Assembly: GCF_028765575.1 (NCBI RefSeq) | Contig: NZ_JARACO010000015.1 | Location: 29,557-93,556 of the forward strand | Origin: Aliivibrio sp. S3MY1 | GTDB lineage: Bacteria > Pseudomonadota > Gammaproteobacteria > Enterobacterales > Vibrionaceae | Reading direction: 5' to 3' | DNA: 64,000 nucleotides | In this document: piece by piece, positions 9,003 through 19,584 of the stretch | Position numbering within the stretch: the stretch's first letter is position 1 | How the letters are laid out: the number at the start of each line of letters is the position of its first letter | Made by a program: the position numbers and the translations under genes | Notes under the pieces: model-generated | Told to the model about the DNA's origin: nothing | The model's database searches: none | Seen by the model: the letters and a program-made list of their open reading frames with translations, nothing else

Positions 9003-12000
9003 TTAATGTAGCTCTTCATGTTTCTTTACCAATCCAAAATCGGCCAATATCGCATAGGCCGCAGGGATCATGAAGAGCACTAATAATGTTGATGTAAAAA
9101 TACCAAATACAATAGAAACGACGAGAGGTTGAATAACTTGCGCCTGTAAACTGGTTTCTAGTAACAGTGGCAGTAACCCTGCAGCCGTTGTTATTGACGT
9201 TAAAAATACCGCTCTAAATCTTTCTTGGCTGGCTTTTACAACAGAGTCATACACCGAATCTCCATCATCAACATGATGTCGAATGTATTGCACTAATAAA
9301 ATAGAATCATTAACCACTATCCCAGCTAAAGAAACAAATCCCATAATACTCGGCATACTTAGTGGATGATTTAATAATACATGTCCCCATAGCACACCAA
9401 TCAAGGCTAATGGAATCGCCAGCATCACCACAAATGGTTCAAGGTAACTTCTAAATTGAAAACTTAAAATAACGAACACACCAAATAAACCCAGCATGAA
9501 TCCTGTCCCCATTGATTGCCCAGTTTCTGCGGTATCTTTGGCTTCCCCTTCAAAATCAAAACGTAAACTTGGGTATTTTTTCTGAAGTTCAGGAGCAAGA
9601 TCTTTTCTAAATTGATTTAGTACTTCGGTCGAGCTCACTTGTGATGCATGAACATCACCAAAGACACTTAAGGTTCTTAATCCATTAATACGTTGAATTC
9701 GAACATAGTTTCGCTGAAAATCTAATGTTGCAACAGAGGCTAAAGGTATTTGGCCTCCAGTAGGTAAAATGATTGGAAAGTTTTCCAGAGTATGCAAATT
9801 ACCCGCTTGCTCTTTATTTAGACGCACTTCAATTTCAATATTTTCAACACCGAGTTGGATCTCATCAGCCGTTTGCCCAAAGTAAGCCGCGCGTAATTGA
9901 TTAGCAATCAATTGGCCTGTGACTCCATAGGTCTCAGCCCCAGGACGAAGCTTCACAAGCACTTCTTCCTTACCCATTCGCATATCATCAAGCACGCCAT
10001 AAACCCCTGCAAACTCATTGAGATAAGCTTGTACTTCTAGGGAGGCAGACTTTAGCGTATGTAAATCATCGTCCATCATGCGAATTTCAATCGCTCGACC
10101 ACCCGGCCCCATCGTCGGTTGTTTATACACCATGGTTATTGGCTCAGCTAACTCTCCAACTTCTGCACGCCACGCATCAATAAAATCATCAATTAAGGTG
10201 TTTCGCTTTTCAGCCCCTAATAAATCTAAACGAATGGTCGCCAAGTGAGGGCCTGATTCACTCGCGTCTGCATTAGTATTAAATTGCTGAGTAATATGCT
10301 CAACAAGTTGGCGACCCCCTTCGTTCTTTTCACTCCATTCTTTATTTAGTTTCTCTGCCGCAGAAACAATTTTATCGACTACAATTTCAGTCTGAGAAAG
10401 TGAGGTGCCCGGCGGTAAGATAATTCGAGCTTCTGCAATATCTCCATCTAATTCAGGAAAACCGACAAACTTAAGCGCGCCACCAGAAATGAGTGAAAAA
10501 GAAATTAATAAACTGGCAATCACAGCACCTAAAAAAGCGTAACGCCATTCCACAACTTTAGTCACAGCCTTCACTAAAGTGACATTTCTAAAATGCTCAA
10601 AACGATCTAAGGTTTTCTTTTTTAAACCTGTAATTGGCTTATCTTTTTTCGCTTTATGTAAAGAGTGGCTAAGGTGATTGGGAAGAATTAAAAATGCTTC
10701 AATTAAGCTCAAAGTTAATACAAGAATAAGCACTTGAGGAATAACTTTCAGTACCGCTCCCATTTCTCCTTGTAGAAACATCAAGCTACCAAAAATACAC
10801 ACAGTCGTTAAGAAAGAAGATAATACGCCGGGGAATACTTTTTTTACGCCGTTATACACCGCATCATCTATCTCTTGCCCCCGATCTAAATGTGAGGCTA
10901 TCGATTCTGCAATTACAATCGCATCATCCATCATGATCCCGATTGCCATTAACAATGCAACCAGTGACATAATATTAATAGAAAGCCCTAAACTCGCCAT
11001 TAAAAATAACCCCCCAAGAAACGCAACTGGCAGGCCTGCAGCTACCCAAAAAGAGTAACGGAAAGTAAAAAATAACCACATGGTTAAAAATACGAGAATG
11101 ATCCCTTGCCAACCATTTTTTACCATCATGGTTAATCGATCCCATAATAAAGAGGAAAGATCATTCGTCATTTCTAATGCAACACCATCAGGTGCGATAG
11201 ACTGCTGATATTTAACAAACTCAGTCACTCGATCTTTAATGCGTAAGGCATCTTCTTCTTTATTTTTACTGATCTTAAGCAAGGCTGACGGCTTACCATC
11301 AAACAATATTTTTTGTTCATCAAGCTCAAAGCGATCGGTTATCGTGGCAATATCACCTAAACGGATCAATGCGCCATTATCCGACGCCCCCATCACTGTT
11401 TTTTCCAATTCTTGAGGCGTTGTTTTTCTTTCATCAAAGCGAATTAAAAAGTTTTTTTCTGGTGTTTCAATGCTGCCACTTGGTAGTTTTACATTTTGTT
11501 CAGCCAGTTTATTTGCAATATCACTGACATTTAAGCCAAGCTGACGAATCGCACCCTCATTTAACTCAACACGGTATTGATGATCAGAAAACCCACTCAC
11601 TTCAACTAAAGATACATCATAATCAAGCTTTAAAGTTTGTTTCAATTTTTCAGCATACGCCTTCAACTCTGGCCATGTGGTATCAGCAGTAATTGCCACA
11701 TCCACCACAGGTTCATTCCAATCGAGCTCTTGAACTATCGGCGACTCTATCTCTTTAGGGAAATCATTAATCGAATCAATTTGAGTTTGAACATCAACCA
11801 GCATTCGTCCTATGTCTGCTTTTTCATTCAGCTTAATCACTAAACGAGCAGAGCCTTCAATGGCCTCACATTTTGTTTCTTCTATATTTCCTAAGCCATC
11901 AACGGCATCCTCCATCCGAACACAAATGCTCTCTTCCACTTCTTGTGGCGATGCACCAGGATAAACGACACCAGCTAAAATATAAGGCGGACTAAATTCT

Positions 12001-12107
12001 GGAAACGTTTCACGCTTTAATTGAGATAAAGACACTAAACCAAGCAGCAATATAGAGAGCATTAATAAATTGGCTGCCGTTGGGTGTCTTGCAAAAAACT
12101 TAATCAT
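9003..12107 (-). CDS. RND efflux pump, inner membrane subunit (HAE1-type)
   Basis: Proton-driven multidrug-type exporter of 1034 residues, the normal length for AcrB-like pumps. It has an N-terminal membrane helix after MIKFFARHPTAAN, two large periplasmic loops, and two groups of membrane helices. The proton-relay pair is visible in GIMMDDAIVIAE (Asp-Asp near residues 393-394), with the matching segment GIVVNDSILLVQYI in the second half, where one position is Asn. The start ATG overlaps the stop codon of the adaptor gene (ATGA), so the two are coupled. No outer membrane channel is encoded here, so it probably uses TolC. The substrate is unknown. Confidence 0.92.
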   Translation of the reverse strand: MIKFFARHPTAANLLMLSILLLGLVSLSQLKRETFPEFSPPYILAGVVYPGASPQEVEESICVRMEDAVDGLGNIEETKCEAIEGSARLVIKLNEKADIGRMLVDVQTQIDSINDFPKEIESPIVQELDWNEPVVDVAITADTTWPELKAYAEKLKQTLKLDYDVSLVEVSGFSDHQYRVELNEGAIRQLGLNVSDIANKLAEQNVKLPSGSIETPEKNFLIRFDERKTTPQELEKTVMGASDNGALIRLGDIATITDRFELDEQKILFDGKPSALLKISKNKEEDALRIKDRVTEFVKYQQSIAPDGVALEMTNDLSSLLWDRLTMMVKNGWQGIILVFLTMWLFFTFRYSFWVAAGLPVAFLGGLFLMASLGLSINIMSLVALLMAIGIMMDDAIVIAESIASHLDRGQEIDDAVYNGVKKVFPGVLSSFLTTVCIFGSLMFLQGEMGAVLKVIPQVLILVLTLSLIEAFLILPNHLSHSLHKAKKDKPITGLKKKTLDRFEHFRNVTLVKAVTKVVEWRYAFLGAVIASLLISFSLISGGALKFVGFPELDGDIAEARIILPPGTSLSQTEIVVDKIVSAAEKLNKEWSEKNEGGRQLVEHITQQFNTNADASESGPHLATIRLDLLGAEKRNTLIDDFIDAWRAEVGELAEPITMVYKQPTMGPGGRAIEIRMMDDDLHTLKSASLEVQAYLNEFAGVYGVLDDMRMGKEEVLVKLRPGAETYGVTGQLIANQLRAAYFGQTADEIQLGVENIEIEVRLNKEQAGNLHTLENFPIILPTGGQIPLASVATLDFQRNYVRIQRINGLRTLSVFGDVHASQVSSTEVLNQFRKDLAPELQKKYPSLRFDFEGEAKDTAETGQSMGTGFMLGLFGVFVILSFQFRSYLEPFVVMLAIPLALIGVLWGHVLLNHPLSMPSIMGFVSLAGIVVNDSILLVQYIRHHVDDGDSVYDSVVKASQERFRAVFLTSITTAAGLLPLLLETSLQAQVIQPLVVSIVFGIFTSTLLVLFMIPAAYAILADFGLVKKHEELH

Positions 12108-13417
12108 TCCACAAGCTCCTTCTTAGGTACGACTGAACGCAGCTGCATACCATTAATAGCAGGAAGAAGATCATTTAAGATCAACAAATCTCCCTCATTA
12201 ATGCCACCAGAAATGACCACTTGATTGTCTCTTCTAAAGACTATTTTTACAGGAAGTATGGTTAATTGATTATCTTGATTTAACAAATAAATCTTATCGC
12301 CATGAAGGGCACTTTCTGGGATCACCCACTGCGCTGAAGCCTCTCCTTCAATCAATGCTTTTACAAACATGCCATTAACCAACGGAGGTAATGAGCTTGG
12401 CTTAAGCATTTTATAGTCTTGTTGGATCTCTAAAATGACACCAACAGTAGCTTGGTTTGGATCAACAGTTTCACTGATACGCTCAACTTGAGCTTTCCAC
12501 TGAGCATTAAAACGACCACTGCTCAACTGCACTATTGCTTGAAAAGGTAATGAATCAATATTTGGTATCCCTTGCTCATTAGGCTGAAATACATGAAAGC
12601 TTTGCGCTAAAGTTTGCATATCATGAATCGATACTTGTGCTTCCATTTCCATGGTTTGAATGCCATGTGCAATAAACATTTCTTGTTGTAGATTCACCAC
12701 TTGATCGGCTTCAATATTCACTTCTGAAATACGAACATCCGTTGGTAATACGATGGAGGTTTTATCTAAAGAGCGCTGAGATTCTTTTAATTTTGCTTGA
12801 TTTACCTTCACCATGGCTTGCGCGACTTTCCGCTCATCTGGCAATAACAAAATTTGATTTTGAATATCTTGCACGACTTTCTGTTGTGCTAAATACGATT
12901 GATTTTGTTGGTCTACATCCGATTGCGAAGTTAGCCCTTTTTTCTGTAGATTTACTTTACGACTTAGCTCTTTCTTACTGATAGATAATCTATTTTTTTC
13001 AATTTTTAACGTGTTTCTAATGTTTTTCTCTTCAAGATCAACTTTCGCTAATTGAGTTTTACTCGAACCTAAATCTGCTTCTGCTTGAGCTAATTTCAAC
13101 TCATAATCGAGTGGGTCTATTCTTAAGACTTCAGTTCCCGCTAACAAGACATTTCCTTTGTTTAGATCCGGATGGCGATACACGACTTTACCCGACACTT
13201 CTGCAATCGCCTTCCATTCAAATTTAGGTCTTATTTTTCCAAAACCAACCACTTGAGGAGCGATATTCTGTTGCTCTAAAGAGAGAGTGTTCACAATTTT
13301 TGAACGATCTTCTAATGGCTTTACTTCAGCTGATGGACGTAACTTGGTTACCACAATAAGCGTGATTACCCCTAGAGCAACCACAGGGAAAAATAGGTAT
13401 TTTTTATTTATTTTCAT
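12104..13417 (-). CDS. RND efflux periplasmic adaptor (membrane fusion protein)
   Basis: Adaptor that links the RND pump at 9003-12107 to an outer membrane channel. Order: an N-terminal membrane anchor (KKYLFFPVVALGVITLIVV), a lipoyl-like half motif, a long alpha-hairpin with heptad character (about residues 95-215), the second half motif, and a beta-barrel domain. I choose the ATG at 13417 because the purine stretch AGAAGAG is 9 nt upstream; the ATG at 13426 is only 1-2 nt after it and would add three residues. The gene is divergent from the leucine operon. Confidence 0.88.
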   Translation of the reverse strand: MKINKKYLFFPVVALGVITLIVVTKLRPSAEVKPLEDRSKIVNTLSLEQQNIAPQVVGFGKIRPKFEWKAIAEVSGKVVYRHPDLNKGNVLLAGTEVLRIDPLDYELKLAQAEADLGSSKTQLAKVDLEEKNIRNTLKIEKNRLSISKKELSRKVNLQKKGLTSQSDVDQQNQSYLAQQKVVQDIQNQILLLPDERKVAQAMVKVNQAKLKESQRSLDKTSIVLPTDVRISEVNIEADQVVNLQQEMFIAHGIQTMEMEAQVSIHDMQTLAQSFHVFQPNEQGIPNIDSLPFQAIVQLSSGRFNAQWKAQVERISETVDPNQATVGVILEIQQDYKMLKPSSLPPLVNGMFVKALIEGEASAQWVIPESALHGDKIYLLNQDNQLTILPVKIVFRRDNQVVISGGINEGDLLILNDLLPAINGMQLRSVVPKKELVE

Positions 13418-13601
13418 TATGTGCATCTCTTCTATTTTCTAAACGCCATACCAAGTAAAGCTAGATATTTTTTAATTGTATTATTAAGAATTAAAAATAC
13501 GCCTACTTTGTATAAAAACACACCCACGCAATCGTTTTACCTCTCTTTTTTAACATTTAACCAAAAAAACATTCATCCAAGGTAAAAACGCCATTAAAAG
13601 G

Positions 13602-13630
13602 TTGACGATATGAGTCAAGTACGATATTAA
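13602..13630 (+). promoter_or_regulatory. Promoter of the leu operon
   Basis: A sigma70-type promoter with -35 TTGACG (13602-13607), a 17-bp spacer and -10 TATTAA (13625-13630). A start near 13637 gives a leader of about 200 nt that contains the leader peptide and attenuator before leuA. Confidence 0.75.
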
Positions 13631-13663
13631 TTTGTTAATTATTTTTTATGGATTGTATTTCAA

Positions 13664-13726
13664 ATGAAAACAACATCTTCTTTATCTCTTCGCCTCCTCC
13701 TGATCGTGAACATCTCACGCGGGTAG
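13664..13726 (+). CDS. leuL: leu operon leader peptide
   Basis: A 20-codon frame, MKTTSSLSLRLLLIVNISRG, whose residues 7-13 (LSLRLLL) hold five leucine codons (TTA, CTT, CTC, CTC, CTG), followed by ATC and GTG. It lies about 27 nt after the predicted transcription start and just before a strong terminator (13761-13789). Composition and position identify it as the control peptide for leucine attenuation. A longer frame starting at 13648 overlaps it in another reading frame and has no such codon bias. Confidence 0.85.
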   Translation: MKTTSSLSLRLLLIVNISRG

Positions 13727-13789
13727 GTTGTGGAACAAAAGAAGCCATAAACCAAATTTTAAAACCCGCTGAACATGGCGGGTTTTTTT
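13719..13789 (+). promoter_or_regulatory. Leucine attenuator (antiterminator/terminator switch)
   Basis: The terminator stem AAAACCCGC (13761-13769) pairs with GCGGGTTTT (13778-13786), followed by Ts. The segment ACCCGC (13764-13769) is equally complementary to GCGGGT at 13719-13724, which spans the last leuL codons and the stop. Ribosome stalling at the leucine codons would leave 13719-13724 free to pair and block the terminator. A ribosome that reaches the stop codon would cover it and allow termination. The two-state reading is inferred; the complementarity is seen directly. Confidence 0.8.
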
Positions 13790-13837
13790 ATGGAAAACCG
13801 TCATTAAAGCGCATGACATACACAAGGAAGCAAGCCC

Positions 13838-15385
13838 ATGAGCGATCAAGTCATAATCTTCGACACCACCTTACGTGATGGCGAACAAGCACTATCAGCA
13901 AGTTTAACCGTAAAAGAAAAATTGCAGATTGCTTATGCGCTTGAGCGTTTAGGTGTTGATGTTATTGAAGCCGGATTCCCTGTTTCATCTCCAGGTGATT
14001 TTGAATCCGTTCAAACCATTGCAAAGCATATTAAAAACAGTCGTATTTGTGGACTTTCCCGAGCCGTTCCTAAAGATATTGATGCGGCAGCTGAAGCGTT
14101 AAAAGTCGCTGAAGCGTTCCGAATTCATACCTTTATTTCTACTTCTACCGTTCATGTTCAAGACAAATTACGCCGTAGCTACGATGATGTGGTTGAAATG
14201 GGTGTAAGAGCCGTTAAACACGCACGTAAATACACCGATGATGTTGAGTTTTCTTGTGAAGATGCAGGCCGTACGCCAATTGATAATTTATGTCGCATGG
14301 TAGAAGCCGCAATTAATGCTGGTGCAAATACCATTAATATTCCAGATACGGTTGGTTACACCATTCCCGGTGAATTTGGTGGCATTATTCAGCAACTATT
14401 TAACCGTGTTCCAAACATTGATAAAGCAATCATCTCTGTTCATTGTCATGATGATTTAGGTATGTCTGTTGCTAACTCTATTGCTGCAGTTCAAGCAGGA
14501 GCTCGTCAAGTTGAAGGCACCATTAATGGTATTGGTGAGCGTGCAGGTAACTGTTCTCTAGAAGAAATTGCGATGATTTTGCAAACTCGCTCAGAGTACC
14601 TAGGCGTTCATACGGGTCTTAAAAATAATGAAATCCACCGCACCAGTAAGTTAGTAAGTCAGCTGTGTAATATGCCCATTCAGAGCAATAAGGCTATCGT
14701 AGGCGCAAACGCCTTTAGCCACTCTTCAGGCATTCACCAAGATGGCATGCTTAAGAATAAAAACACTTACGAAATCATGACACCAGAGTCTATAGGCTTA
14801 AAAAACAAAGCATTAAATCTAACCAGTCGTTCAGGTCGTGCTGCGGTTAAGAGCCACATGGATGCGATGGGTTATAAAGACGAAGAATACAATCTAGACA
14901 CACTATATGCAGATTTTGTGAAGCTAGCGGATCGTAAAGGCCAAGTGTTTGATTACGATTTAGAAGCCCTAATGCATTTTGCTAACTTACGTGATGAAGA
15001 TGACTTCTATAAGTTGAACTACCTAAGCGTTCAATCTGGCAGCGTAATGGCAACCACTAGTATCAAGCTACTTTGTGGTGATGAAGAAAAATGTGAAGCC
15101 GCTGTCGGTAATGGCCCTGTTGATGCCCTTTACCAATGTATCTACAAACTAACAGGCTATGAAATTGTTCTAGATAAGTTTGACTTAACCGCGAAAGGTG
15201 AAGGTGAAGATGGTTTAGGTCAGGCTGATATTATTGCCAATTACAAAGGTCGTAAGTATCACGGTACCGGCCTAGCTACCGATATTATCGAAGCCTCTGG
15301 TCAGGCATTACTTCACGTAATTAACAGCATTCATCGTGCTGATCAAATTGCCGAGATTAAACAAAAGAAAGTAGCAACGGTTTAA
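13838..15385 (+). CDS. leuA: 2-isopropylmalate synthase
   Basis: First committed step of leucine synthesis: condensation of acetyl-CoA with 2-oxoisovalerate. 515 residues (E. coli 523). The N-terminal TIM barrel starts with [15 protein letters not shown] and contains the metal motif [15 protein letters not shown] and [12 protein letters not shown]. The C-terminal third is the leucine-binding LeuA dimer domain (feedback inhibition). A good RBS (AAGGAAG) precedes the ATG. It is first in leuABCD and lies behind the leuL attenuator. Confidence 0.98.
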   Translation: MSDQVIIFDTTLRDGEQALSASLTVKEKLQIAYALERLGVDVIEAGFPVSSPGDFESVQTIAKHIKNSRICGLSRAVPKDIDAAAEALKVAEAFRIHTFISTSTVHVQDKLRRSYDDVVEMGVRAVKHARKYTDDVEFSCEDAGRTPIDNLCRMVEAAINAGANTINIPDTVGYTIPGEFGGIIQQLFNRVPNIDKAIISVHCHDDLGMSVANSIAAVQAGARQVEGTINGIGERAGNCSLEEIAMILQTRSEYLGVHTGLKNNEIHRTSKLVSQLCNMPIQSNKAIVGANAFSHSSGIHQDGMLKNKNTYEIMTPESIGLKNKALNLTSRSGRAAVKSHMDAMGYKDEEYNLDTLYADFVKLADRKGQVFDYDLEALMHFANLRDEDDFYKLNYLSVQSGSVMATTSIKLLCGDEEKCEAAVGNGPVDALYQCIYKLTGYEIVLDKFDLTAKGEGEDGLGQADIIANYKGRKYHGTGLATDIIEASGQALLHVINSIHRADQIAEIKQKKVATV

Positions 15386-15406
15386 AAAAGCCGAAACAAA
15401 TTTTAC

Positions 15407-15433
15407 ATCAGAGAAATATAGCTCCTCTCTGAT
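15407..15433 (+). other. Hairpin in the leuA-leuB gap
   Basis: A perfect 8-bp stem, ATCAGAGA (15407-15414) with TCTCTGAT (15426-15433), in the 83-nt gap. It has no T run, so it is not a terminator; an RNA processing or stability element is possible. Confidence 0.5.
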
Positions 15434-15459
15434 TAAGCGAATTAAATAGAAAAGATTAA

Positions 15460-16560
<1,101 letters not shown>

Positions 16561-16575
16561 TTCAAGGAAGAAGCA

Positions 16576-17991
16576 ATGTCTAACGCAAAAACATTATATG
16601 AAAAAGTTTATGATGCCCATGTTGCTGTTGCAGCAAAAGGCGAAACCCCAATTTTATACATCGATCGCCATTTGGTGCATGAAGTAACGTCCCCACAAGC
16701 GTTTGATGGCCTACGTGAAAAAGGTCGTAAAGTTCGCCAAGTAGGGAAAACTTTCGCAACCATGGACCATAACGTATCGACACAAACCAAAGACATTAAC
16801 GCCTCTGGTGAAATGGCTCGTATCCAAATGGAAACACTGTCTAAAAACTGTGAAGAATTTGGCGTTACCCTTTATGATTTAAACCATAAATATCAAGGTA
16901 TTGTGCACGTAATGGGACCAGAACTGGGCATTACTCTACCGGGCATGACGATTGTTTGTGGTGATTCACACACTGCAACCCACGGCGCATTTGGTTCGCT
17001 AGCATTTGGTATTGGTACCTCTGAAGTTGAACACGTCTTAGCGACACAAACGCTAAAACAAGCGCGTGCTAAAACCATGAAAATCGAAGTTAAAGGTAAA
17101 GTAGCCGAAGGCATTACTGCAAAAGATATCGTTCTTGCGATCATAGGTAAAACAACGGCTGCTGGTGGTACTGGCTATGTGGTTGAGTTCTGTGGTGAAG
17201 CCATTACCGACCTTACTATGGAAGGTCGTATGACGGTATGTAACATGGCGATTGAATTAGGCGCTAAAGCAGGCCTTATCGCACCAGACCAAACGACGTT
17301 TGATTACATTACTAACCGTAAATTCTCGCCTCAAGGTGCAGACTTAACGGCAGCGATTCAATACTGGTCGTCACTAAAAACGGACGACAATGCAAAGTTT
17401 GATGCGGTAGTTACACTTGATGCCTCTGAAATCAAACCACAAGTCACTTGGGGCACCAATCCAGGTCAAGTAATCGCCGTTGACCAACCAATCCCAGCTC
17501 CTGAGAGTTTTTCTGACCCGGTAGAAAAAGCCTCCGCTGAAAAAGCATTGGCTTACATGGGCCTTGACGCGGGTAAATCTCTGTCTGATTACAATGTAGA
17601 TAAAGTGTTTGTTGGCTCTTGTACTAACTCACGCATCGAAGACATGCGTGCTGCGGCAGCCATTGCTAAAGGACGTAAAGTTGCCTCTCATGTTCAAGCG
17701 TTAATTGTTCCAGGCTCTGAGCAAGTAAAAGCGCAAGCTGAAAAAGAAGGTCTAGATGTGATCTTTAAAGAAGCGGGTTTTGAATGGCGTCTACCGGGTT
17801 GTTCTATGTGCCTTGCTATGAACAACGACCGTTTAGGTCCACAAGAACGTTGTGCATCAACATCTAACCGTAATTTTGAAGGTCGCCAAGGCCGTGATGG
17901 TCGAACTCACCTAGTCAGTCCTGCAATGGCTGCTGCTGCCGCAATTGCTGGTCACTTTGTTGATATTCGAACTATTGAAGAACAAGCATAA
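16576..17991 (+). CDS. leuC: 3-isopropylmalate dehydratase, large subunit
   Basis: Aconitase-family subunit that, with LeuD, isomerises 2- to 3-isopropylmalate using a 4Fe-4S cluster. 471 residues. The three cluster ligands are visible as Cys349 in [11 protein letters not shown] and Cys409 and Cys412 in [22 protein letters not shown] lies in the N-terminal domain. The gene is tightly spaced between leuB (15 nt) and leuD (11 nt), consistent with one transcript and equal production of the two subunits. Confidence 0.98.
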   Translation: MSNAKTLYEKVYDAHVAVAAKGETPILYIDRHLVHEVTSPQAFDGLREKGRKVRQVGKTFATMDHNVSTQTKDINASGEMARIQMETLSKNCEEFGVTLYDLNHKYQGIVHVMGPELGITLPGMTIVCGDSHTATHGAFGSLAFGIGTSEVEHVLATQTLKQARAKTMKIEVKGKVAEGITAKDIVLAIIGKTTAAGGTGYVVEFCGEAITDLTMEGRMTVCNMAIELGAKAGLIAPDQTTFDYITNRKFSPQGADLTAAIQYWSSLKTDDNAKFDAVVTLDASEIKPQVTWGTNPGQVIAVDQPIPAPESFSDPVEKASAEKALAYMGLDAGKSLSDYNVDKVFVGSCTNSRIEDMRAAAAIAKGRKVASHVQALIVPGSEQVKAQAEKEGLDVIFKEAGFEWRLPGCSMCLAMNNDRLGPQERCASTSNRNFEGRQGRDGRTHLVSPAMAAAAAIAGHFVDIRTIEEQA

Positions 17992-18002
17992 AGGAATTTA
18001 CT

Positions 18003-18605
18003 ATGTCAGGTTTTAAGCAACATACAGGTCTAGTCGTTCCTTTAGATACGGCAAATATTGATACCGATGCGATCATTCCAAAACAATTTCTACAAAAAGT
18101 AAACCGCACTGGTTTTGGTAAGCACCTATTTCATGATTGGCGTTTTTTAGATGATGCTGGAGAGCAAGCAAACCCTGAGTTCGTAATGAACGCTCCTCGC
18201 TATCAAGGTGCTAGTATTCTCCTTGCTCGTGAAAACTTTGGTTGTGGTTCATCTCGTGAACATGCACCTTGGGCGTTAGCTGATTATGGTATCCAAGTCA
18301 TGATCGCACCAAGCTTTGCCGATATTTTTTATGGTAACTCAATTAATAACCAGATGATCCCCGTTTGTTTAACGGACACTGAAGTGGATGAAATTTTCCA
18401 CTTCGTTGAAGCAACTGAAGGCGCTGAAATTAGCGTTGATTTAGAATCAATGTTAGTAACTGCTAACAATAAGCAATACCGCTTTGAAATTGATGAATTC
18501 CGTCGCCACTGTTTACTGAACGGTTTAGATAATATTGGCTTAACGTTACAACACGCGGACAAAATTTCAGAATATGAAGCGAAGATCCCTAGTTTCTTAA
18601 AATAG
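18003..18605 (+). CDS. leuD: 3-isopropylmalate dehydratase, small subunit
   Basis: Swivel domain partner of LeuC. 200 residues with the family start [23 protein letters not shown], the [15 protein letters not shown] active-site loop, and [19 protein letters not shown]. It is last in the leu operon. The TAG stop is immediately followed by the first GATTCAG unit of a tandem array, so the gene end and the repeat touch. Confidence 0.98.
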   Translation: MSGFKQHTGLVVPLDTANIDTDAIIPKQFLQKVNRTGFGKHLFHDWRFLDDAGEQANPEFVMNAPRYQGASILLARENFGCGSSREHAPWALADYGIQVMIAPSFADIFYGNSINNQMIPVCLTDTEVDEIFHFVEATEGAEISVDLESMLVTANNKQYRFEIDEFRRHCLLNGLDNIGLTLQHADKISEYEAKIPSFLK

Positions 18606-18690
18606 GATTCAGGATTCAGGATTCAGGATTCAGGATTCAGGATTCAGGATTCAGGATTCAGGATTCAGGATTCAGGATTCAGGATTCAGG
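18606..18690. repeat. Heptanucleotide tandem array (GATTCAG x12)
   Basis: Twelve uninterrupted exact copies of the 7-bp unit GATTCAG (18606-18689) plus one extra G directly after the leuD stop. The perfect identity of all copies suggests recent expansion by slippage, and copy number is likely to vary between strains. It leads straight into the leuD terminator. Confidence 0.95.
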
Positions 18691-18697
18691 AAATAAT

Positions 18698-18730
18698 AGA
18701 GGTTGATATGAACGTATCAACCTCTTTTTT
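18698..18730 (+). terminator. Terminator of the leu operon
   Basis: A perfect 11-bp stem, AGAGGTTGATA (18698-18708) with TATCAACCTCT (18715-18725), and a 6-nt loop followed by a T run. It is closely related to the cheX terminator (see 1892-1923). Confidence 0.92.
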
Positions 18731-18779
18731 GTCTATAAAACTAAATAATTATTAGTAAACAAAAGTCAGGTACCTTTAT

Positions 18780-19559
18780 ATGAAAACTCTTATTTCCTCG
18801 TTAATTTTGCTTTTCTCATTCAATACGTTCGCGGCACCAAAATCTGAATTATGGGATTATTGGAATGTCAGTAATGAAAAAAATGCCACCACTATTTCAC
18901 ATCAATATTGGCAACAAACCTTAGATAAATACCTTATCACTCAAGGGGAATACACTCTTTTTGATTATGCCGACATCACAGATACAGATGAGCGAGTTCT
19001 CAATAGCTACTTACGCCAAATGAGTCGTATTGACCCAAGAGAGTATAAAAAAGCAGAGCAATACGCTTATTGGGTCAATCTTTATAATGCAATCACCGTA
19101 AAAATTATTTTAGATAATTACCCAATCAAATCGATCACAAAACTGGGCGGATTATTTAGCTTTGGGCCTTGGGACGAAGACGTTGTTGTGGTGACAGGAA
19201 AAGTGTTAACGCTCAACGATATTGAACATCGAATTTTAAGACCTATTTGGAATGATCCTAGAACTCACTACGCTGTTAATTGTGCAAGTTTAGGCTGCCC
19301 TAACTTACAACTAAAAGCCTTCACCGCCAGAAACAGCGATAAGTTATTAGATAAAGCCGCAACTGAATTCATTAATAGTGAAAAAGGCGTGCTCATTACT
19401 GATAACAAAATCCAGCTATCGTCTATTTATGATTGGTTTGCAATTGATTTTGGTAATCAACAGCAACTTTTTGAGCACCTAAAAAAATATCGCCCTGAAT
19501 TAAAACAATTCAAAGGCGACATTCATTACGACTATAATTGGAAGTTAAATAAACAATAA
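18780..19559 (+). CDS. DUF547 domain protein, probably periplasmic
   Basis: 259 residues with a signal peptide (MKTLISSLILLFSFNTFA, cut after AFAA or nearby). It then has a DUF547 domain recognisable by YAYWVNLYNAITVKIILDNYP, the GPWDE segment, LTLNDIEHRILRP, and HYAVNCASLGCPNLQ with two cysteines and nearby His. The domain's function is not established; its conserved Cys, His and Asp/Glu residues have been taken to suggest an enzymatic role. The gene is a single unit between the leu operon terminator and the convergent djlA. Its short hairpin end is shared with djlA. Confidence 0.8.
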   Translation: MKTLISSLILLFSFNTFAAPKSELWDYWNVSNEKNATTISHQYWQQTLDKYLITQGEYTLFDYADITDTDERVLNSYLRQMSRIDPREYKKAEQYAYWVNLYNAITVKIILDNYPIKSITKLGGLFSFGPWDEDVVVVTGKVLTLNDIEHRILRPIWNDPRTHYAVNCASLGCPNLQLKAFTARNSDKLLDKAATEFINSEKGVLITDNKIQLSSIYDWFAIDFGNQQQLFEHLKKYRPELKQFKGDIHYDYNWKLNKQ

Positions 19560-19568
19560 AAATTAAGA

Positions 19569-19584
19569 GGGATTACTTAATCCC
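19569..19584. terminator. Short shared hairpin between DUF547 gene and djlA
   Basis: GGGATTA and TAATCCC form a 7-bp stem with a very short loop and a T-rich right side. It overlaps the last codons of djlA. It is a weak candidate for termination in both directions. Confidence 0.4.

Noticed and set aside
9003..13426. RND pair as a horizontally acquired resistance island
   Set aside because: No flanking repeats, integrase or tRNA, and composition looks like the neighbours; it appears to be a core efflux system.
13648..13878. A 76-codon open frame over the leu leader
   Set aside because: It runs through the attenuator terminator and into leuA in another frame; the short in-frame leuL with leucine codons explains the region better.
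18606..18690. Regular repeats that might be read as a CRISPR array
   Set aside because: Units are 7 bp, directly adjacent, with no spacers, and no cas genes are present.
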